64,000 nucleotides of DNA from Candidatus Thorarchaeota archaeon (GCA_003345545.1 PRDH01000019.1:1-64000); one strand, 5' to 3'. Positions 36,078-45,329 are shown, counted from the stretch's first letter. Notes: a model not told the origin generated them from the letters alone. Translations and numbers: made by a program.

Positions 36078-36188
36078 AGCAGTTGCTCCGATCTCCTGAA
36101 TAGTGAGCTCTTTAATGACTGTTCGTGTTACGAACTCATTACAGTCATAGCATCGCTATTGGTTCATTAGAGGATTATCAATCGATTC

Positions 36189-36196
36189 ATTTATAC
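36189..36196 (+). promoter_or_regulatory. TATA box of glutamate dehydrogenase gene
   Basis: ATTTATAC lies 51 bases before ATG 36247, leaving a leader of about 27 bases that contains GGTGAG at 36234-36239. Confidence 0.55.
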
Positions 36197-36246
36197 GGGC
36201 ACCTCGTTTGAGGCGTTCTCGTCTAACATTACCGGTGAGTGCGAGT

Positions 36247-37593
36247 ATGAACAAATACATAGAGACTGTCTACAACAAGCTTGTCGAAAAAGACCCCGAT
36301 CAAAAGGTCTTTCATCAGGCTGCATTGGAAGTACTCGAATCCTTGGAGCCTGCTATCAAGAAGTATCCCAAGTACCAAGAATTCTCGATTCTTGAGAGGA
36401 TTACTGAACCAGAACGTTCTGTTCAGTTCCGCGTGCCTTGGAAGGATGACAAAGGCAAGATTCAGGTGAACCGAGGGTATAGAATACAATTCAACTCGGC
36501 GATTGGACCTTACAAGGGTGGTCTTCGACTTCATCCTACTGTCAATCTGGGAGTTCTCAAGTTCCTAGGATTTGAGCAGGTATTCAAGAATAGCCTGACA
36601 ACGCTGCCAATGGGTGGTGCCAAGGGAGGTTCCGATTTTGACCCAAAGGGTAAGTCGGATGCTGAAGTAGAGAGATTCTGCGAGAGTTTCATGTTCGAGC
36701 TCTACAGGCATATTGGTCAATTCATCGATATCCCTGCTGGAGACATCGGTGTTGGTGGACGCGAAATTGGCTATTTCTATGGAGCCTACAGAAAAATCAC
36801 TAACAATCATGGTACAGGCGTACTGACGGGCAAAGGCGGCGGATGGGGTGGCTCGCTGATTCGGCCTGAAGCTACAGGTTACGGTGTCGTCTATTTTGTC
36901 GAAGAGATGCTCAAGACCAAGAAACATGATATAAAGGGAAAAACAGTATGTATCTCTGGCTCCGGCAATGTAGCTCAATATGCAGCCGAGAAGTGTATCC
37001 AGCTTGGTGCCAAGGTCGTCACATTAAGTGACTCAAATGGATGGATCCATGATCCTACCGGCATTACAAAGGAAAAGCTTGCTTGGGTCATGGACCTTAA
37101 GAACAATCGCAGGGGGAGGATTGAGGAATACGGTGAGCAATTCAAAGTAGACTACTCAACGCAGGGTAGTCCCTGGAGTGTCAAGTGTGATATTGCCCTC
37201 CCATGTGCAACCCAAAACGAGGTCGATGGAAAAGAAGCAAAGACGCTTGTTGATAATGGCACAACTGCTGTTTGTGAGGGTGCAAACATGCCCACGGTGC
37301 CGGAGGGGGTCGAGATATTCATTGAGAACAAGATTCTTTATGGCCCCGGCAAAGCCGCGAATGCGGGAGGAGTTTCTGTGTCTGGCCTTGAAATGGCACA
37401 GAATAGTCAGCGCATCTTTTGGAATCGTGAAGAGGTGGATGCTAAGCTGCAAGAGATCATGAAGAGTATTCACGCTAACGCATACAAGACCTCAGAGCTC
37501 TTTGGGGCAAAGGGCAATTATGTCATTGGTGCAAACATTGCCGGATTCCTGAAAGTGGCTGATGCGATGATCGATCAAGGTCAATACGCTTGA
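36247..37593 (+). CDS. gdhA: Glutamate dehydrogenase, hexameric NADP-type
   Basis: The protein has about 448 residues, the usual length of the bacterial-type hexameric enzyme. It shows GPYKGGLRLHPTVNLG, the catalytic-lysine motif LPMGGAKGGSDFDPKGKSD, the dinucleotide fold SGSGNVAQYAAEK and a C-terminal NAGGVSVSGLEMAQNSQR. It interconverts glutamate with 2-oxoglutarate and ammonia, in either direction. The ORF track starts 13 codons early; ATG 36247 has GGTGAG seven bases upstream. A strong hairpin terminator follows. Confidence 0.93.
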   Translation: MNKYIETVYNKLVEKDPDQKVFHQAALEVLESLEPAIKKYPKYQEFSILERITEPERSVQFRVPWKDDKGKIQVNRGYRIQFNSAIGPYKGGLRLHPTVNLGVLKFLGFEQVFKNSLTTLPMGGAKGGSDFDPKGKSDAEVERFCESFMFELYRHIGQFIDIPAGDIGVGGREIGYFYGAYRKITNNHGTGVLTGKGGGWGGSLIRPEATGYGVVYFVEEMLKTKKHDIKGKTVCISGSGNVAQYAAEKCIQLGAKVVTLSDSNGWIHDPTGITKEKLAWVMDLKNNRRGRIEEYGEQFKVDYSTQGSPWSVKCDIALPCATQNEVDGKEAKTLVDNGTTAVCEGANMPTVPEGVEIFIENKILYGPGKAANAGGVSVSGLEMAQNSQRIFWNREEVDAKLQEIMKSIHANAYKTSELFGAKGNYVIGANIAGFLKVADAMIDQGQYA

Positions 37594-37606
37594 GCAATCA
37601 ATCCAC

Positions 37607-37650
37607 GCAGGACTTCCTCAGAGTCCTGCACTTTCCTTTTTCTTGTTTCA
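37607..37650 (+). terminator. Terminator of gdhA
   Basis: An 8-bp stem GCAGGACT / AGTCCTGC with a 7-base loop is followed by ACTTTCCTTTTTCTTGTTTC. Confidence 0.7.
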
Positions 37651-37661
37651 GGCTCAGAGAA

Positions 37662-38309
37662 TCAACTTCGTATGATTTCGAGTAGCTCCGCCAATCTACG
37701 TTTTATGTCAGATTCCACAGTGCGCAACTCCGCTAGCTGCCGAATCTGGTCAATCCTTCTCTTTCTGTATTCTGCTTCTGAGACCTTTCCACTTCTTCTC
37801 TCACGTTCTATTCTATCAGATTCTGCATTTATCTCGTTTCTTCTGGCTTCGGTCAACTCAAAACCTTGTTTCAGGCTCATCCATTCAATCATCGCATGGC
37901 TCCTTTCTTCTTCCATTCTCTCCCGGCGCTGTCTTTCAATCTCCATCTGTTTGAGTTGGTTGTTTGCTGCTCTGATCTCCTTTTGAATCTCGTAGAGTCG
38001 AGCTTCAACTTCTCTCTTCACCTGAATCATCTGAGTAGACATCGCCCACTTCTCGCGGTACTGCACGATGTGTTCTGATTCCGTAATTCTCCCGGCCTTG
38101 AGTTTCATGTCCAATTCGTTCAGTTCCCTCTGAACATCGCTGAGTTGTTGCTGCAGCTCGTCGTAGGACTTCTTGAGGGAAACCCATTCGACACTGTACT
38201 GGCTCAAAACCTCTCTCGGATCCATGAAAACAGAATCTTCAGGTGACGCGCCTTCACGATGGCTCATGCTGGAACTGACTCCATTCCTTCGTTGGAGTTT
38301 CAAGAACAA
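37662..38309 (-). CDS. Coiled-coil protein with two SHOCT-like motifs
   Basis: The 215-residue protein has long charged coiled coils. Two similar short motifs occur, LKAGRITESEHIVQYREKW (about residue 70) and RRSGKVSEAEYRKRRIDQI (about residue 175), each following a basic helix. They resemble the short GxIxxxEyxxxK helix seen in SHOCT-type modules. No enzyme domain or membrane segment is present. The protein probably oligomerises or acts as a scaffold. Possible starts are ATG 38309 or internal ATGs at residues 15 and 29. Confidence 0.6.
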   Translation of the reverse strand: MFLKLQRRNGVSSSMSHREGASPEDSVFMDPREVLSQYSVEWVSLKKSYDELQQQLSDVQRELNELDMKLKAGRITESEHIVQYREKWAMSTQMIQVKREVEARLYEIQKEIRAANNQLKQMEIERQRRERMEEERSHAMIEWMSLKQGFELTEARRNEINAESDRIERERRSGKVSEAEYRKRRIDQIRQLAELRTVESDIKRRLAELLEIIRS

Positions 38310-38418
38310 GTAGTCACTTAAGGCATTTCCTTGAGCCTCCTTCTACGAGTTTTTTCCCGATAATTGGAGGAGCGTTAACCCGTCATCTTAAGAGGCGGCG
38401 CTGTCCATCGAATTTGCT

Positions 38419-39498
38419 GTGAGCGGAATGGAGATTGAGATGGATCTTGCCCCTTCCGAGGAGATGAAAGAAAAACCATCTGACGTTCTGAAAGTGCCCT
38501 TTGGAACCGTGTTTACGGACCATATGTTTTCCATGCGATTCTCAGCGAAGAAGTGGCATGATGCTCGAATCCATCGCTATGCTCCACTGTCACTTAGTCC
38601 AGCAGCACTCTGTCTGCACTATGGGCAGGGCATTTTTGAAGGCATGAAAGCACACAGACGTGGGCAACGCATACTTCTGTTTCGTCCAGAGAAGAACTTC
38701 TCGCGACTGAATCAGTCTGCGATTCGAATGGTGATGCCAGAGGTGAATATTGATTTCGCCCTCGAAGTACTGAAAGAGCTGCTACGCGTTGAACGTTCTT
38801 GGATACCTGAAGTCTCAGGAAGCTCTCTCTATATTCGCCCAACAATGATAGGCACTCAGGAGAAGCTTGGTGTGAAACCCTCTGATGAGTACCTCTTCTA
38901 TATCATATTGAGCCCGGTCGGGCCGTACTTCAAAGAAGGATTCAGTCCGGTCCACATCTATCTGAGCACTGACTATGTACGTGCTGCTCGTGGTGGAACT
39001 GGTGCCGCCAAGACTATGGCCAACTATGCTGCTAGTCTGCTAGCCGGAACAAAAGCCGCAGAGCTAGGTTATTCTCAGGTCCTATGGCTGGATGCACTGG
39101 AGCGGAAGTATCTCGAGGAAGTAGGCACGATGAACATCTTCGTCAAATTCGATGACGAACTCGTTACCCCTCCTCTGACGGGCTCGATTCTTGCAGGAAT
39201 AACCCGTGATTCCGTTCTAACTCTCACAAAGGATATGGGGCTGAAAGTCAGTGAGCGCCAGATCTCTATTGGCGAGGTGATTGATGGAATCAATTCAGGA
39301 AAAGTGACTGAGATGTTTGGCTGTGGCACGGCAGCAATCATTGCTCCGGTCGGATCTCTCTGGTATAAGGGCAGACCGTACACAATAGCTGATGGCAAGA
39401 TTGGCAGATTGACTCGCCACCTCTTTGATGAGCTGACTGGTATTCAGTCCGGGGAACTAGAGGATCCCTATGGCTGGGTTGTGGAAGTAGAGCATTAG
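38419..39498 (+). CDS. ilvE: Branched-chain amino-acid aminotransferase
   Basis: The protein has 359 residues, fold-type IV PLP class. It shows HYGQGIFEGMKAHRRG, the PLP lysine in GTGAAKTMANYAAS and the signature LWLDALERKYLEEVGTMN, then MFGCGTAAIIAPVG. It swaps the amino group of Leu/Ile/Val with 2-oxoglutarate, working beside the glutamate dehydrogenase 1 kb upstream. It starts at GTG 38419, or ATG three codons on. It is convergent with the small acidic-protein gene. Confidence 0.9.
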   Translation: MSGMEIEMDLAPSEEMKEKPSDVLKVPFGTVFTDHMFSMRFSAKKWHDARIHRYAPLSLSPAALCLHYGQGIFEGMKAHRRGQRILLFRPEKNFSRLNQSAIRMVMPEVNIDFALEVLKELLRVERSWIPEVSGSSLYIRPTMIGTQEKLGVKPSDEYLFYIILSPVGPYFKEGFSPVHIYLSTDYVRAARGGTGAAKTMANYAASLLAGTKAAELGYSQVLWLDALERKYLEEVGTMNIFVKFDDELVTPPLTGSILAGITRDSVLTLTKDMGLKVSERQISIGEVIDGINSGKVTEMFGCGTAAIIAPVGSLWYKGRPYTIADGKIGRLTRHLFDELTGIQSGELEDPYGWVVEVEH

Positions 39499-39508
39499 CT
39501 ATCTGCAT

Positions 39509-39859
39509 CTATAGCTTTTTTCTCTCAGCGTCTGAAACCTCTGGCTCTTCTGACTCAAGCCTGTCCCAATCAGGAGGAGGCTCCAATGAAGTATCTACCT
39601 CTTCAGTAGGTCTTTTGTATTGCTCTACAATCTTGGGGGGCTGCTCCACTTCTTCTCCCCCCTCTTCCTCCTCTGGTTCTTCTAGCCTGAACTCCTTGAC
39701 GAGTTTGCCTTCTTCGATTCTCTCGAGGAGCAATCGAAAGAGTTTCTCAACAACCAAACTACGACCTTTGGCTTCGAACTCGATATTTCCTATTCCGAAT
39801 TCAACTTCAGCATAGTCCGATTTCTTGCCTTTCTTGTCCTTTGAATCGTCCTCCGACAT
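39509..39859 (-). CDS. Small acidic hypothetical protein
   Basis: The 116-residue protein has a lysine-rich start, then a short predicted ordered part (YAEVEFGIGNIEFEAKGRSL plus one helix), and a proline- and glutamate-rich tail without fixed structure. No family is recognised. A TATA-like ATTTATTAAGG lies about 35-45 bases upstream on minus, which supports ATG 39859. Confidence 0.5.
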   Translation of the reverse strand: MSEDDSKDKKGKKSDYAEVEFGIGNIEFEAKGRSLVVEKLFRLLLERIEEGKLVKEFRLEEPEEEEGGEEVEQPPKIVEQYKRPTEEVDTSLEPPPDWDRLESEEPEVSDAERKKL

Positions 39860-39975
39860 CTTTTCGACCCAAAATGCGTTATACCTTCAGCCTTAATAAA
39901 TCGTGTAGGCATCCTTGAAATATTGGACCTGCCGAAGCATTTTAGAGAGATTGACGCTCATCAACTACTCTCGAG

Positions 39976-40491
39976 GTGGTTCATCTGCCATCGCAACTGG
40001 TTGTCGATATGAATCGATGCACTGGGTGCCGTCTATGCGAGCTTGCCTGCTCTGCAAAGCATGAGGGCAAGTTTCAGCCTAATCTTGCTCGACTGAAGAT
40101 TGTGCGCTATGACGATTTGGGCCTAGATATTCCTAATGTCTGTGGTCCCTGTGAAACTGCGCCCTGCGTCGACATCTGTCCGGTGTATGCCATGCGTCGA
40201 GATCCTATCACCAAGATGACCTTTCTTGATGAGGATAAATGTATTCTATGTAAGTCATGTGTTGGCGCTTGTGTCAACGGGGTTATCCTGCTTGATACCG
40301 TCAGAATGAGAATAATCAAGTGCAACCACTGTGATGGCGCACCTGAGTGTGCAAAAATCTGCCCAACTGGTGCTATTACCTACAGCACTATAACATCTCT
40401 AGCTCCTGCTGATCGCCACGGTAAGATTGTGAGTTACTTGAAAGAGATTGATCGCGTGAGTGCCCCACAAGAAGCAAGTGGAGCTGATTGA
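39976..40491 (+). CDS. Poly-cluster ferredoxin-type protein, electron partner of AOR
   Basis: The 171-residue iron-sulfur protein has four cysteine groups: CTGCRLCELAC, CGPCETAPCVDIC, CILCKSCVGAC and CNHCDGAPECAKIC. This matches the DmsB/HycB-type four [4Fe-4S] layout. It probably takes electrons from the tungsten enzyme encoded next, with which it overlaps by four bases (ATGA). It starts at GTG 39976, preceded by GAGGTGG-like sequence. It is soluble, with no Tat signal. Confidence 0.88.
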   Translation: MVHLPSQLVVDMNRCTGCRLCELACSAKHEGKFQPNLARLKIVRYDDLGLDIPNVCGPCETAPCVDICPVYAMRRDPITKMTFLDEDKCILCKSCVGACVNGVILLDTVRMRIIKCNHCDGAPECAKICPTGAITYSTITSLAPADRHGKIVSYLKEIDRVSAPQEASGAD

Positions 40492-42383
40492 CGATGGCAA
40501 GTGGCCATATGGGAATGATACTACGTGTCAATCTGACGGAAGGAGAGTTCACCACAGATCCCTTACCCAAGCGGTGGAAGAAGGAGTTCATCGGAGGAGA
40601 CGGTTTCGGGGCAAAGATACTCTTCGAAGAAGTACCCGCACGAATCGATCCACTGAGTGAGAAGAACAAGCTCATTATCGCTACCGGGCCCATCACAGGG
40701 ACTCTATGGCCGATGAGCGGCAGAACCGTATTCATCTCGAAGTCACCGCTAACGGGAATCTGGGGCGAAAGTCATGTGGGGGGATTCCTAGGCCCCGAGC
40801 TCAAGTATGCGGGGTATGATGTGCTTGTCATAGAGGGAATGTCTGAAAAACCGGTCTACATCAGTATTGATGATTCAGACTTGCAGATCAAGGATGCACG
40901 ACAGCTTTGGGGACTGACGACGGACAGACTTACCAGCGCTATCAAAAAGGCACACAATGATCCTGATATTCAAGTTGCAGCAATAGGTCCTGCAGGGGAG
41001 CGACTTGTTCGGTATGCGTCAGTGTTGGTTAACCATGCACGAGCTGCTGGCAGAACAGGCATGGGTGCTGTTCTCGGCAGCAAGAAGGTCAAGGCAATCG
41101 CGATCAGGGGGCATGGTGCTGTCGAAGTCCACGACCATGCCGCATTTGTAGACCTAGCCAAGGAAGCTCACACTAGAGTACGAAGCAATCCTCAAGCCCG
41201 AGAAATGGGCAAGTATGGAACTTGGATACTGACTGCGGTGAAACAAGAGATTGGTGAGTTGCCAACCTATAACCATCAGACTGGGGTCTTTGATGGCTGG
41301 GAGAAGTTAAGCGGTGACTACATTCGCCCCAAGTACACCGTCAGAGACAGGGCCTGTTTCGGCTGCAGTCTTGGCTGCAAGAAGCTCAACTATGTCCGTG
41401 AGGGCCCATTCGCGGGAACTCTCGAGGAGGGTCCTGAATACGAAGGTCTCATGGCATTTGGAAGCTCTCTGGGCGTAGATGATTACGCCACGGCCCTGAG
41501 AGCCAATCAGATTTGCAATAGATATGGACTGGACATAATCTCTGCAGGCGCTTCGATAGGCTTCGCGATAGAGTCGTTTGTCAAGGGCGCAATCACAGCA
41601 AAGGACACAGGTGGTCTTACGCTTCAATGGGGTGACAGGGAACAGATAATCAAACTGCTTCAGATGATTGCTGACAGAGATGGCTTTGGAGACCTCCTTG
41701 CAGAAGGAAGTAAGAGGGCTGCAGAAACCATCGGCCGTGGTACGAATAAGTATGCTATTCATGTAAAAGGTATGGAAGTGTCCGGGCAAGACGGGCGTAC
41801 CCATCGGAGTATCGCCCTAGGACATGCAACGGGTGCCCGCGGTGCGGATCATCTAAGAAGTCTGGTTGTGGTTGATCAATTGGGCTACAAAGACGTAGCG
41901 GCAAGAAGATGGGGAGCTGATAAGCTTCCAGAGATTATCGATCCCTATAATGAGAAGTACAAGGCCAATGCCGTATTCGAATCTGAGAATGCGTACTGCA
42001 TTCGTGACACTTTGATAGTGTGCTGGTACTCAGTTTCATGGCCTCCAATCTTCTGGATGGAGGACTTTGCCAAGATGCTTCCTTTGGCAACTGGTGAGAC
42101 GTACCTCGGCCAAGTGAGAAACCTGACAACGATTGCGGAACGTCAGGTTACCCTAAAGCGCTTATTCAATGCCAGAGAAGGAATCACAAGAAAGGATGAC
42201 CGGCTTCCAGATAGGTTTACCAAAGAACCCATGCCAGATGGTCCCGGGAAGGGGCAGATAGTAAATCTCGATCCTATGCTTGATGACTACTACACTCTCA
42301 GAGGATGGGACGTGGAAACAGGTCTACCAACAGATGAAACGATAAGACGACTATCATTGGAGTGGACAAGAGCCCACTCCTAG
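40488..42383 (+). CDS. aor: Tungsten-dependent aldehyde:ferredoxin oxidoreductase
   Basis: The 631-residue enzyme oxidises aldehydes to carboxylic acids and reduces ferredoxin. It shows GGDGFGAKILFEE, RTVFISKSPLTGIWGESHVGG (quoted in part: SKSPLTGIWGESHVGG), the cluster motif CFGCSLGCKK and a C-terminal DTLIVCWYS, where a final cluster cysteine is expected. The tungstopterin-binding EVSGQDGRTHR-type region is present as MEVSGQDGRTHR. Length fits the family. It is co-transcribed with its ferredoxin partner. The closest subfamily (AOR, FOR, GOR or WOR5) cannot be fixed by eye. Confidence 0.9.
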   Translation: MTMASGHMGMILRVNLTEGEFTTDPLPKRWKKEFIGGDGFGAKILFEEVPARIDPLSEKNKLIIATGPITGTLWPMSGRTVFISKSPLTGIWGESHVGGFLGPELKYAGYDVLVIEGMSEKPVYISIDDSDLQIKDARQLWGLTTDRLTSAIKKAHNDPDIQVAAIGPAGERLVRYASVLVNHARAAGRTGMGAVLGSKKVKAIAIRGHGAVEVHDHAAFVDLAKEAHTRVRSNPQAREMGKYGTWILTAVKQEIGELPTYNHQTGVFDGWEKLSGDYIRPKYTVRDRACFGCSLGCKKLNYVREGPFAGTLEEGPEYEGLMAFGSSLGVDDYATALRANQICNRYGLDIISAGASIGFAIESFVKGAITAKDTGGLTLQWGDREQIIKLLQMIADRDGFGDLLAEGSKRAAETIGRGTNKYAIHVKGMEVSGQDGRTHRSIALGHATGARGADHLRSLVVVDQLGYKDVAARRWGADKLPEIIDPYNEKYKANAVFESENAYCIRDTLIVCWYSVSWPPIFWMEDFAKMLPLATGETYLGQVRNLTTIAERQVTLKRLFNAREGITRKDDRLPDRFTKEPMPDGPGKGQIVNLDPMLDDYYTLRGWDVETGLPTDETIRRLSLEWTRAHS

Positions 42384-42396
42384 TTGGCCCTCACGG

Positions 42397-43356
42397 TCAC
42401 ATTCTGACGTAGTCCACTCGATGTGTTGCTCCGCAGCTTGGACATGCGTATTGGTCTGGCCCCGTCCAATTAATCTTCTCCCAGGACATCGGAGCGTTGC
42501 AGTTCGTACAGTTGTCTTTGATTACAGGCCTAACAAAGACCGTATTAGCTGCTGCACTAGCCGAGCTCGCTTCCATTTCCTGAGTCGTTTCAGTCGCTGT
42601 GTAAGTGGGTCTGACACTGGCGGAGTCACTAGTTTCATACTGACTGAGTGGATGATGGGGCACTATGTAGCTGAAAGGTCTAATCAACCAGTCAAGCTTT
42701 TCCGCTGGAGTGTTACTCCACGCACGAGTCTGCCAAACTCTTACCATATGGTCTTGTCTTGGTACGCGCCCTCTCAATTCGAACTTGCCATTTGTGGCCT
42801 TTATCTTGATCTTGTCTCCTCTGGACTCAAAGGTTTCGACCATGTGGAGTGGGAAGATGAACAACTTCCTGCTCTTTGCATCACTCTGATAGAGTCTGTA
42901 AGTCGTGAGAATGAAGCCCCCCGGATAGTATGTGAACACCTCTTCGCCCTTCAGCCAAGCGAAGGTCTGGTAGAAATGCATCGAGAATGGCTCATGATAT
43001 CCAACGGATATCCATCGATTGTATGGATGGTCGGGATGTACGAAGGGCACACCGCTTACTTCGCATATCTTCCTCTGACCTCCCACATTGAGCCGCTCAA
43101 ACTCCCTTAGACCAAGGGCAGCCCGCATTTCCTCTTTCTTCGGCATAGCTCCAACAAGGTTTACAATTCCATTGGTTACCTTGAACATGGCTGAGTTTGG
43201 AGTGAGCTTGTACTCTTTGATAATATGAAGAGGAAGAGTGACGCATGTCTTTGAGCCGCGACAGAACTGAATCAGTCTATAGTTCGTCACGATATACTCC
43301 TGATGTTGAGCAAGAACTCGCTCATTCTCGACTGGGATGTAGGTCACAAGTGACAT
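42397..43356 (-). CDS. Tandem PH-like (GRAM/GLUE-like) protein with C-terminal zinc ribbon
   Basis: The 319-residue protein has two similar beta-rich modules. The first (residues 10-75) has YIVTNYRLIQF, LPLHIIKEYKL and FKVTNGIVNLVG; the second (140-215) has FILTTYRLYQS, FPLHMVETFES and IKATNGKFELRG. This TxxRL ... I/V ... KxTNG pattern is that of bacterial-PH/GRAM/GLUE folds. A linker then leads to a zinc ribbon, CTNCNAPM ... CPSCGATH. Membrane or protein binding is likely. It is convergent with AOR. The specific fold family is inference. Confidence 0.55.
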   Translation of the reverse strand: MSLVTYIPVENERVLAQHQEYIVTNYRLIQFCRGSKTCVTLPLHIIKEYKLTPNSAMFKVTNGIVNLVGAMPKKEEMRAALGLREFERLNVGGQRKICEVSGVPFVHPDHPYNRWISVGYHEPFSMHFYQTFAWLKGEEVFTYYPGGFILTTYRLYQSDAKSRKLFIFPLHMVETFESRGDKIKIKATNGKFELRGRVPRQDHMVRVWQTRAWSNTPAEKLDWLIRPFSYIVPHHPLSQYETSDSASVRPTYTATETTQEMEASSASAAANTVFVRPVIKDNCTNCNAPMSWEKINWTGPDQYACPSCGATHRVDYVRM

Positions 43357-43449
43357 TGTAGATTACACCTACTACATTGAACTATCTATGAAGGCCACTT
43401 ATCAGAATTAAAACATTGGTTGTACGTGGCCAGAACGTGCAAGGATGCT

Positions 43450-43671
43450 CTATTGTTGTGTTGCACTAGGTATTGATATGTACAAGACATCTTCGAAGCC
43501 CAAAATGCCATGCCCCATTGGGTTCACAAGTCTGACATAGTCATCGTAGACTTCCTCGACTCTTACATTTGGGATTTTTGCGAGCGTATCCTTCTGCATA
43601 TATCTCAAATAGACTGTAAAAGTCTGTCCGGTTGTCTTCAGATCTTGGAATATGCTATGCCAATCCGGCAA
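43450..43671 (-). CDS. Small hypothetical protein, end of the PP-loop/DUF123 operon
   Basis: This 73-residue beta-rich protein starts two bases after the stop of the DUF123 gene, so it is almost certainly part of that operon. It looks like a single small barrel-like domain (TVYLRYMQKD, VRVEEVYDDYVRLVN, DVLYISIPS), reminiscent of LSm/SH3-type strands. I do not recognise a family. Confidence 0.6.
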   Translation of the reverse strand: MPDWHSIFQDLKTTGQTFTVYLRYMQKDTLAKIPNVRVEEVYDDYVRLVNPMGHGILGFEDVLYISIPSATQQ

Positions 43672-43673
43672 GT

Positions 43674-44201
43674 TCAGATTTCCTCCTTATCTGCAACAAC
43701 ACAGTCTTTACCATTTAACACTTGCTGCTTAGGCGGTCGGAGTGGAATCGTACCATCGCATGTGATTTGTGGCTCGAATTCAAGTTCTTTTAAGACCTTC
43801 ATCAGTGTTTCTTGAGGCCTCTCGATTTTCGGACATTGGAAAACATGGGATATGCAATGGTTTGTGCAGTCACTTGAGCCAAAACCCTTAGGGCCTGGAA
43901 TGCACTCCATATTCTTTTCGAGAGCCTCTGCGATCTTGCACTCTGCTCGACTTGGGCTTTCAACGATGATGGCCGCCTGCAAGAACGCTGTTTCAGATAG
44001 CAGGTAATCAATGTGCCAGTGGATGTTCTTCCGCGATAGAAAGTGTCTTCTGACTCTTCTCTCCAGGCTTGTCGATCCGTTACCCATTGCCGAACCCACA
44101 TACAGCCATGTTCCCTTTGATAATACATGAGTTCCTAGCGACCCAATTGTGACTGATAGGTCAAGTGGGAGCTGCAGTATGAGAACGTATGCTCCCTTCA
44201 T
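43674..44201 (-). CDS. DUF123 / GIY-YIG-fold protein
   Basis: The protein has 175 residues. The N-terminal GAYVLILQL and TWLYVGSAMGNG match the GIY-YIG-like DUF123 fold, followed by LERRVRRHF, HWHIDYLL and the cysteine-containing SSDCTNHC. Such proteins occur alone or fused to endonuclease III in archaea; nuclease activity is presumed, not shown. It overlaps the PP-loop gene by four bases. The last 35 residues (KVLKELEFEPQITCDG) go beyond the family's core. Confidence 0.8.
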   Translation of the reverse strand: MKGAYVLILQLPLDLSVTIGSLGTHVLSKGTWLYVGSAMGNGSTSLERRVRRHFLSRKNIHWHIDYLLSETAFLQAAIIVESPSRAECKIAEALEKNMECIPGPKGFGSSDCTNHCISHVFQCPKIERPQETLMKVLKELEFEPQITCDGTIPLRPPKQQVLNGKDCVVADKEEI

Positions 44202-45244
44202 TCTTCTGAGTCACTCTCCATATCTGGGACACTTTTGACAATGGTCTTGATATACTCCAGAGCTTGACCTGTCGTCAGAATTCCTGCCTGCAACTCTCTG
44301 AGAACCCTATTGATTGACGGTCCCATATTCATCCATCCATTTGCGTTAGTGTCAGCAACAAGACGACATCCAAACTGCTTCCGAGAGATACTTCTTCCGT
44401 AGGTTTTCGAAATATGTTCTGTCCTGTGCTTCGTCAGTGACAGTGCTGCAGGAAGATGAATTGTCAATAATCTGCCATTCTCAACGATGGCCTGCCTTCC
44501 TGCGGGTAGCAATTCCCCAGTTACAAGGACTGAGTGATTGCTTTCTGTTGCGTATCTCAGGAAACAGGCAAGAATCAAAGCATGGCATTCTCCGCAGGGG
44601 TGAATCTTACATTCTCTTGCTCGCCGAACTACCTCTGAAGTGGCTTCGTCTTGGGGGATGCGTGTGAGCTTGACGTTAAGATGAGAACACCATTCAACCA
44701 TCTCAGCCATCTCTCTTTGGTCAAGGAATACATGCTGAAGATCAACGACAATCGCCTCCGGCTCGAAGCCACATTCCTTGAGAATGACCAGTGCTGCACT
44801 ACTGTCGATTCCGCCCGAGAATGCAACTGCCACTCTTTCTCCATGACCTATCGATTTTTCGAAGACACAACTCTCCTCTGGGAATTTGAGTTCTTGAGTA
44901 ATCAGTTTTCGGAGTCCCTGCAAAACTGACCAGTGTGCCTCGACACCAGTTGAAGATGTTAGTTCTTCGATACGACGGAGGGTCAATTCGAGTCTGTGCT
45001 TCTTTAGAAGAATTTCATCCGCTCCATAGATTGTGACAGGTTGCATGACACGTTTGGCCAACTCAGCTGCCACCCTTCCCCCGGGACCGAGCAGAAGGCT
45101 CTTTTCTGATCTATCCGACGTGACAATATGGAGACTGCCGTCAGGATGAGCAAACACCTGCCCGATTATTGGACTCACTCCGCGGTCCAATCCAAGCTCA
45201 TCTCTGATGTCTTGTACAAGGGCTAAAATCAGTTCTGGCTTCAT
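44198..45244 (-). CDS. PP-loop ATPase (tRNA-thiolation / asparagine-synthase-like)
   Basis: The protein has about 348 residues. Residues 15-115 look KH-like (LLLGPGGRVAAELAKRV, with the glycine loop GPGG). The PP-loop AFSGGIDSSAAL is near residue 155, and HPCGECHAL and FGCRL supply cysteines often seen in sulfur-transfer tRNA enzymes. It could modify tRNA or another substrate through adenylation. I start it at ATG 45244 (MKPELILALVQ), after GAGTGA. It leads the operon with DUF123 and the small protein and is divergent from the MBL gene. Confidence 0.7.
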   Translation of the reverse strand: MKPELILALVQDIRDELGLDRGVSPIIGQVFAHPDGSLHIVTSDRSEKSLLLGPGGRVAAELAKRVMQPVTIYGADEILLKKHRLELTLRRIEELTSSTGVEAHWSVLQGLRKLITQELKFPEESCVFEKSIGHGERVAVAFSGGIDSSAALVILKECGFEPEAIVVDLQHVFLDQREMAEMVEWCSHLNVKLTRIPQDEATSEVVRRARECKIHPCGECHALILACFLRYATESNHSVLVTGELLPAGRQAIVENGRLLTIHLPAALSLTKHRTEHISKTYGRSISRKQFGCRLVADTNANGWMNMGPSINRVLRELQAGILTTGQALEYIKTIVKSVPDMESDSEE

Positions 45245-45329
45245 TGATTCACTCTTAGATATGTTCCTCATAAGCATCACCCATTGTCGATACGGTCATA
45301 AGGGCAAGAATGTTCACTCATGTGGGAAT

